Positions 43,635 through 47,750 of a stretch of 47,750 nucleotides of DNA are shown here, in pieces. The DNA is taken from the NCBI GenBank assembly GCA_022773025.1, contig JALEZF010000017.1, positions 1-47,750 of the forward strand, read 5' to 3'. The position numbers were made by a program, and so were the translations under genes. The notes below the pieces were generated by a model. The model was not told the DNA's origin, did no database searches, and worked only from the letters and a program-made list of their open reading frames with translations. The stretch is from Clostridium sp. (lineage in GTDB: Bacteria > Bacillota > Clostridia > Clostridiales > Clostridiaceae). Position 1 is the first letter of the stretch; every line of letters begins with the position of its first letter.

Positions 43635-43649
43635 CACAGCTCTTCCTTT
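43615..43649. terminator. Terminator shared by two overlapping convergent genes
   Basis: AAAGGAAGAGC (43615-43625) pairs with GCTCTTCCTTT (43639-43649). The loop holds the stop codons of both genes (TAG 43632-43634 plus, TAA 43633-43631 minus), so coding sequence and terminator overlap on both strands. Confidence 0.85.
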
Positions 43650-44245
43650 ATTATATCCGCAAAGGCTTTAAGGACTCTTGCAGTAAATCCCCATATTACA
43701 TAATTCTCATACTTATAAAAATATTGTGGCATGGTTCCTTGTGAAAACTTATAGTCCTTTCCTCCATTTATAAGGTCAAATGGGAAGTCATCATAATTTC
43801 TAGGTCCTATATTCATCTTATATTCATAAGGCTCTTCATTTACTAAAAATTCTATTGGAAGCTTTATTAATTCTCCTACCTCATCTTTGCTAGGATCACT
43901 AGGAAAATTATCTATAGTACTTACAAATGGATACAAAATAGATCCATATGGAGTTATGAAATAATCCATCTCACCAACATAATTTATCTCTTCCCTTTTC
44001 AAATTGAGTTCCTCCATAGTTTCTCTTAATGCTGCTTCTTTAGGTGTCTCCCCCTCTTCAAGCTTTCCACCTGGAAGGCATATATCACCAGGCTGACTTC
44101 TTAATGATAATGCTCTCTTTTCCAAAATCAAATAGCTTTCTCCTTGATTTTCATAAATCAGTATCATTATTCCATAAGTCTTGTATTTTCCTATTTTATT
44201 TCCCATTTTCCCATTGAAAATTTTCATTATTTTTTCTTTATTCAT
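43631..44245 (-). CDS. Nudix hydrolase, CoA pyrophosphatase-like
   Basis: 204 aa. The Nudix box is complete (GGKLEEGETPKEAALRETMEEL), preceded by RSQPGDICLPGG, the extra block typical of the coenzyme A pyrophosphatase (NudL/YeaB) subgroup. It should cleave CoA or related pyrophosphates, removing damaged cofactors. AGGAG precedes the ATG. It overlaps the EamA gene by 4 bp at its 3' end. Confidence 0.88.
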   Translation of the reverse strand: MNKEKIMKIFNGKMGNKIGKYKTYGIMILIYENQGESYLILEKRALSLRSQPGDICLPGGKLEEGETPKEAALRETMEELNLKREEINYVGEMDYFITPYGSILYPFVSTIDNFPSDPSKDEVGELIKLPIEFLVNEEPYEYKMNIGPRNYDDFPFDLINGGKDYKFSQGTMPQYFYKYENYVIWGFTARVLKAFADIIKEELC

Positions 44246-44268
44246 AATCAGTCTCCTGTGCTAAAATC

Positions 44269-44297
44269 TTGTTATTGTTATTTAATAATGATATACT
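44269..44297 (+). promoter_or_regulatory. Sigma-A promoter of the carboxypeptidase gene
   Basis: TTGTTA (44269-44274), 17-bp spacer, TATACT (44292-44297), 63 bp before the gene. Confidence 0.65.
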
Positions 44298-44359
44298 TAT
44301 TTATATTAAATTAACAACATAAATGTACAAAAATTTTATATTAAATGGAGAGATGAACT

Positions 44360-45622
44360 TTGAAGAAACGATTTATAACATCAATTGCCGTAACATTAGC
44401 TTTAACTATTCTATCACCACTTGGTACCGTTGCCAAGGCAGAAACTAATACTCCTAATATAATTGCTAAATCTGCTATAACAATGGACATGGAGACTGGT
44501 GAAATCATATATTCAAAAGACGCTGACAGTAAAAGATACCCAGCTAGTATATCAAAACTTATGACTGGACTTTTGCTTGCTGAAAATAAAGATAAAAGTG
44601 ATACTATAGTCTACTCAGAAGATGCTAAAAAGCAACCTGAGTATTCTTTCAATCTTAACATAAAACCTAGAAATGTTGGAGATTCCATGACAGCTTCTGA
44701 CTCTATGAAGGCCCTTCTTTTATACTCAGCTAATGATGAGGCTTATGCTATAGCTGATACTATAGCTGGAAGTGCTTCTGGTTTTGCAAATATGATGAAT
44801 GAGAAAGCTAAAGCTTTAGGAATGAAAAACACAAATTATGTGACTCCAAATGGGCTTCATGACGATAATCATTACACTACAGCTTATGATTTAGCTCTTC
44901 TTGGAAAAGCTGTTTATGACAATCCATGGACTAGAGAAACTATGGCTTTAAAGAAAGATACAGTTCAAACTTCTAACGGTACTATAGCTATAATAGAAAA
45001 TAGAAATAAAAATCTTGGAATAGATGGATGCATAGGTGGAAAGACAGGATACACTTCTCCTGCTGGAAGATGTCTTTTAGCTTTATATGAAAGAGACGGA
45101 CGTACTCTTGTAGGTGTTGTATTAAAATCTGCTTATGATGCTCAAGACACAGCAGCATTTAATGATATGAAATCAATTATCGACTGGAGCTATGCTGCAG
45201 AGAAGACTACTTTTTATAAGAGCGGTTCTACTTTAGAAACTATTTCTCTTCCTTACAAGACTTTCAGATTCTTTGGAAAAGAAAAGACTATAGATGTGCC
45301 TCTAGTTTTAAATAATGACATAGCGTACTATGATAATGATATAAACGCTAAAGAAACTGAATTAGTATTTAACACAGAAGAAATTAATCCTTGGAAACTT
45401 AACGGAAAAGATAAAGTTGCATCAGTTACTGTAAAGGAAAGAAACAGCTCTAAAACTTATGACTTATATAGCACTGTAAAGTCTAGTGATCTTTTAAAGG
45501 CAAACATGATGAGTTATATACTATTAGCTGCTGGCGTAATAGCTTTATTAGTTCTTATTATTTTCATAGTTTCAAGAATCAATAAAAGATCTAGAAAAAG
45601 ACATAGTAGAAGATATCGCTAA
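44360..45622 (+). CDS. dacF: D-alanyl-D-alanine carboxypeptidase (S11, DacF-like)
   Basis: Secreted penicillin-binding protein that trims the terminal D-Ala of peptidoglycan. Signal peptide (residues 1-28), then SISK (SxxK serine, about residue 65), SAN (SxN) and KTG (GGKTGYTSPAG). A C-terminal domain ends with a membrane helix (about 385-407) and a basic tail, so it stays anchored on the outer face. TTG start with GGAGAG 7 nt upstream; the ATG nearby is in another frame. 420 aa is usual for DacF/PBP5 forms. Assignment to DacF rather than DacA is tentative. Confidence 0.9.
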   Translation: MKKRFITSIAVTLALTILSPLGTVAKAETNTPNIIAKSAITMDMETGEIIYSKDADSKRYPASISKLMTGLLLAENKDKSDTIVYSEDAKKQPEYSFNLNIKPRNVGDSMTASDSMKALLLYSANDEAYAIADTIAGSASGFANMMNEKAKALGMKNTNYVTPNGLHDDNHYTTAYDLALLGKAVYDNPWTRETMALKKDTVQTSNGTIAIIENRNKNLGIDGCIGGKTGYTSPAGRCLLALYERDGRTLVGVVLKSAYDAQDTAAFNDMKSIIDWSYAAEKTTFYKSGSTLETISLPYKTFRFFGKEKTIDVPLVLNNDIAYYDNDINAKETELVFNTEEINPWKLNGKDKVASVTVKERNSSKTYDLYSTVKSSDLLKANMMSYILLAAGVIALLVLIIFIVSRINKRSRKRHSRRYR

Positions 45623-45645
45623 TATATTTTAAAGGATGACTAAAA

Positions 45646-46254
45646 ATGAGTAAACGTAATTTTAAAGGCAGTGTAATGCTGAATCCTGCTCCTGTAGTGC
45701 TTATAACATCTCAAAACAAAGAGGGAAAAGTTAATGTATTTACCGTAGCTTGGGTGAGCACTGTATGTACAAAAGATCCAATAATAGCTGTAGGTATAAG
45801 ACCTGAAAGACTTTCTTACGACTATATAAAAGAAAGTGAAGAATGCGTAATAAACCTTCCTCCAAAATCTATGGTGAAGATTGTGGACTATTGTGGTGTC
45901 AGATCTGGAAGAACGGAAGACAAGATAGAGCACTTTAATCTAAAGCTAAATGAAGGTGTTAGTATATCAACTCCATCTTTAGATGATAGTCCTATAGCCT
46001 TAGAATGCAAACTAAAATCTATAACACCACTTGGAACTCACGATTTATTCTTATTGCAGGTTACCAATGTGAAAGTAGATGAAGCTTTGATAGATGAAAA
46101 AGGCAAGATTCATTTTAATAAGGCAAACCTTATCTGCTACAGCCATGGAGAATATTTTGAGGTTAATTCCTCGCCTCTAGGTTCCTTTGGCTATTCAGTA
46201 AAAAAACCTTCTGCAAAGAAGAAAACTTCAAAGAAAACATCAATTAAAAAATAA
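45646..46254 (+). CDS. Flavin reductase-like FMN-binding protein
   Basis: 202 aa with the split-barrel flavin reductase fold: MLNPAPVVLITSQNKEGKVNVFTVAWVSTVC at the N-terminus and SYDYIKESEECVINLP as the family's FMN-binding region. It ends in a lysine-rich tail (KKPSAKKKTSKKTSIKK) that is not part of the fold and may bind nucleic acid or membranes. AAAGGATG precedes the ATG. It lies 23 bp after the carboxypeptidase gene. Confidence 0.85.
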   Translation: MSKRNFKGSVMLNPAPVVLITSQNKEGKVNVFTVAWVSTVCTKDPIIAVGIRPERLSYDYIKESEECVINLPPKSMVKIVDYCGVRSGRTEDKIEHFNLKLNEGVSISTPSLDDSPIALECKLKSITPLGTHDLFLLQVTNVKVDEALIDEKGKIHFNKANLICYSHGEYFEVNSSPLGSFGYSVKKPSAKKKTSKKTSIKK

Positions 46255-46255
46255 T

Positions 46256-46273
46256 GAGGGACATATGTCCCTC
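46256..46273. terminator. Palindromic terminator between flavin reductase and deacetylase genes
   Basis: GAGGGACATATGTCCCTC is a perfect 18-bp palindrome, followed by T-rich sequence on both strands and placed between converging genes. Confidence 0.7.
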
Positions 46274-47094
46274 TATTTATTTGCATCTTTAAACTTTTCT
46301 CTAAGCTGAGACATAGTTATAACTTCTATGTTTTCTTCTTTTAATCGAGACAGCTTATTCTTTATTCCTCTCACTGTAATGTCTCCCCCTTGAGCTCCGA
46401 CGTGACCTATTACAATTGAATATCCCTTTTTCTTTGAAACCTTTATGGCTTCCTCCATGGACTTTTCTACATTAGCTTCAGTACTTACATGATCTAAAAA
46501 TACATCCCTTGAATAAAGTTCTATGCCCTTTTCAGAGGCTACCTTATCTGCCACAGAGTTTTGTGTTGTTTTGCTATCTAAAAAGAACATTTCTTTATCT
46601 TTAAGACATTGAAAAACTACTCCTACTATCTTTTCATTTTGCATTATCCTTGACCCCATATGATTATTCATTCCCTTAGCATTAGCTAAGATAGTCATAG
46701 CATTTTCAGTTCTCTTTTTTACTTCTTCATCTGATAAATTCGCCGTAATAGGAGTCTTTCCAAGCCAGCTTGCCCTTCCCACCTCTGGTTCCATTGGCAT
46801 ATGTATTATTATTTCTTTTCCATTTTCCTCTGCCATCTTTGCATCCTTAACTGCCGTTTCACCAAAAGGCATTATAGCCGTCGTAATTGGAATATCAAGC
46901 TCCAGCATATCCTTTGTGCCTTTTCCACCTTCTCCAAAATCATCAATGACTATGACCATGTAAGTTCTTTCATTGTCTACTGATGTAAAGATAGCCTTTC
47001 CCCCCATCATAATTAATAATGCTGCAATTATAGCACCTATCACTATAAGAATATTTCTCATTACCTTCTTTCTTATCACTACTATCATTTTCAT
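46273..47094 (-). CDS. Divergent polysaccharide deacetylase family protein (YibQ-like)
   Basis: About 273 aa. An N-terminal membrane anchor (about 10-30) precedes an extracytoplasmic domain with the YibQ/DUF610 signature MVIVIDDFGEGGKGTKDMLE and MPMEPEVGRASWLG. NHMGS (about 155-159) holds the conserved His of the fold. Related to NodB-type deacetylases, but its substrate is unknown. I start at ATG 47094, where AAAGGGG lies about 11 nt upstream; a GTG at 47106 overlaps that site. Confidence 0.82.
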   Translation of the reverse strand: MKMIVVIRKKVMRNILIVIGAIIAALLIMMGGKAIFTSVDNERTYMVIVIDDFGEGGKGTKDMLELDIPITTAIMPFGETAVKDAKMAEENGKEIIIHMPMEPEVGRASWLGKTPITANLSDEEVKKRTENAMTILANAKGMNNHMGSRIMQNEKIVGVVFQCLKDKEMFFLDSKTTQNSVADKVASEKGIELYSRDVFLDHVSTEANVEKSMEEAIKVSKKKGYSIVIGHVGAQGGDITVRGIKNKLSRLKEENIEVITMSQLREKFKDANK

Positions 47095-47167
47095 AAAACC
47101 ATCCACCCCTTTAAATTTATTATATTAAATGGAATCCTATAAAATTACTGTATCTATATATTAGATT

Positions 47168-47750
47168 ATGAAAGATTCTTTTTCTTATAGAAATCTCTTT
47201 TGCGCAAAGCAATACATGAAACTTTTCATTGCCGATATAATCAGCCGTTTTGGAGATTCCATCGATTCTCTTGCTTTTAGTTGGATGGTATACGAAATCA
47301 CAGGTTCTCCTTCTTGGCTTGCTGTAATATTTGGAGTAAACTTTATTCCCTCAATAATACTTCAGCCTTTTGCTGGTGCCTTAGTTGAAACCCTAAATAA
47401 AAAGAAAACTATGATTATCTGTGATTTAGCTAGAGGAATAGTAGTTTCATTTACAGCTTTCCTTTTGTTTTTAGGTCATTTAACACCATGGCTTATCTTA
47501 ATATTCACTTTTATTAATTCAAGCTTGAAGCCTTTAGACTACCAACAGGCATCTCTATATTTCCTAAAATAATATCAAAAGAAAAATACACCTATGCCAA
47601 AAGCTTAAGCTCTTCAGCTTCTAGAATTTCAGAATTATTAGAACTAGCTTCTGTAGGAATAATAGTTGGTTTCATAGGAACTTCAGCTGCTCTCTTTATA
47701 GATGCTCTGACATTTTTCATTTCCGCAATAATTTTAAGCTTTTTATCTTT
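47168..47750 (+). pseudogene. MFS transporter, frameshifted and cut by the window edge
   Basis: The first 134 codons read as a normal MFS N-terminus (YMKLFIADIISRFGDSIDSLAFSWMVYEITGSPSWLAVIFG) and end at TAA 47570-47572. From about 47530 the next frame continues the protein (LEAFRLPTGISIFPKIISKE ... LFIDALTFFISAII) to the window end. Loss of a single base in TTGAAGCC, where TTGGAAGCC would restore Leu-Glu-Ala, explains the break. It is either a real pseudogene, a recent mutation or a sequencing error. There is no clear ribosome site before the ATG. Confidence 0.8.

Noticed and set aside
45640-45933. A minus-strand frame of 97 codons over the flavin reductase gene
   Set aside because: No start signal or family match, and it lies wholly within a well-supported gene.
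1-47750. CRISPR arrays, tRNA or rRNA genes, insertion sequences
   Set aside because: No regularly spaced repeats, no tRNA-like cloverleaf or rRNA sequence and no transposase were seen on either strand.

Overview
The window is AT-rich Gram-positive DNA with strong AGGAGG-type ribosome sites, frequent TTG/GTG starts, and T-tract terminators after nearly every transcription unit. The gene content (glycine/sarcosine/betaine reductase protein B with an in-frame selenocysteine UGA, class-2 GalT, Hut enzymes, clostridial-type cellulose genes, GrdX) points to an anaerobic, amino-acid-fermenting Clostridium-like Firmicute. The species cannot be fixed from the sequence. Most of the window is ordinary chromosome. 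The accessory stretch is about 14.4-20.0 kb.

Layout. 1-8 kb (minus strand): a P-type cation ATPase (cut by the window edge) behind a yybP-ykoY Mn2+ riboswitch with its terminator; an orphan EutJ-like chaperone; galT plus a small unknown gene; a cation/proton antiporter behind a fluoride (crcB) riboswitch; htpG behind a perfect CIRCE operator. 8.2-14.4 kb (plus): a four-gene operon for c-di-GMP-controlled cellulose-like polysaccharide synthesis and probable O-acetylation (BcsA-like synthase with PilZ, secreted anchored partner, MBOAT acyltransferase, AlgX/AlgJ-like protein). No cellulase gene is next to it. 14.4-17.7 kb (minus): three unrecognised genes in one apparent operon. The first has a nuclease-like N-terminal region and a glycine-rich membrane region, the second looks like a helical pore former, and the third is small with a PH-like appearance. 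This is the best candidate here for an undescribed system. 17.8-20.0 kb (plus): a decayed divergent locus with a helical protein, a WG-repeat protein and a Ycf46-like AAA+ protein cut before Walker A.

20-30.3 kb (minus): cobalamin adenosyltransferase, GntP-type permease and D-aminoacylase; an unknown 148-aa gene; a MerR regulator and a MATE pump whose promoter has the 19-bp spacer typical of MerR control; a heterodimeric ABC exporter pair. 30.5-36.7 kb: an HTH_17 protein, then a reductase locus (grdX, protein B alpha/beta and gamma subunits, the latter a selenoprotein read through UGA) with a sigma-54 promoter. Divergent from it are a PspF-like sigma-54 activator and a YkvI-type transporter. 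36.7-47.75 kb: an M29-like peptidase, a UDG-superfamily protein, a membrane-protein remnant, hutI and hutU, an EamA exporter and a Nudix hydrolase sharing an overlapping terminator, a DacF-type carboxypeptidase, a flavin reductase-like protein, a divergent polysaccharide deacetylase, and a frameshifted MFS transporter running off the end.

Two metal/halide riboswitches, a CIRCE element, a MerR promoter, a sigma-54 promoter and a UGA-Sec codon can all be read directly. Three loci (17.8-20.0 kb, 38.6-39.0 kb, 47.2 kb to the end) show gene decay.
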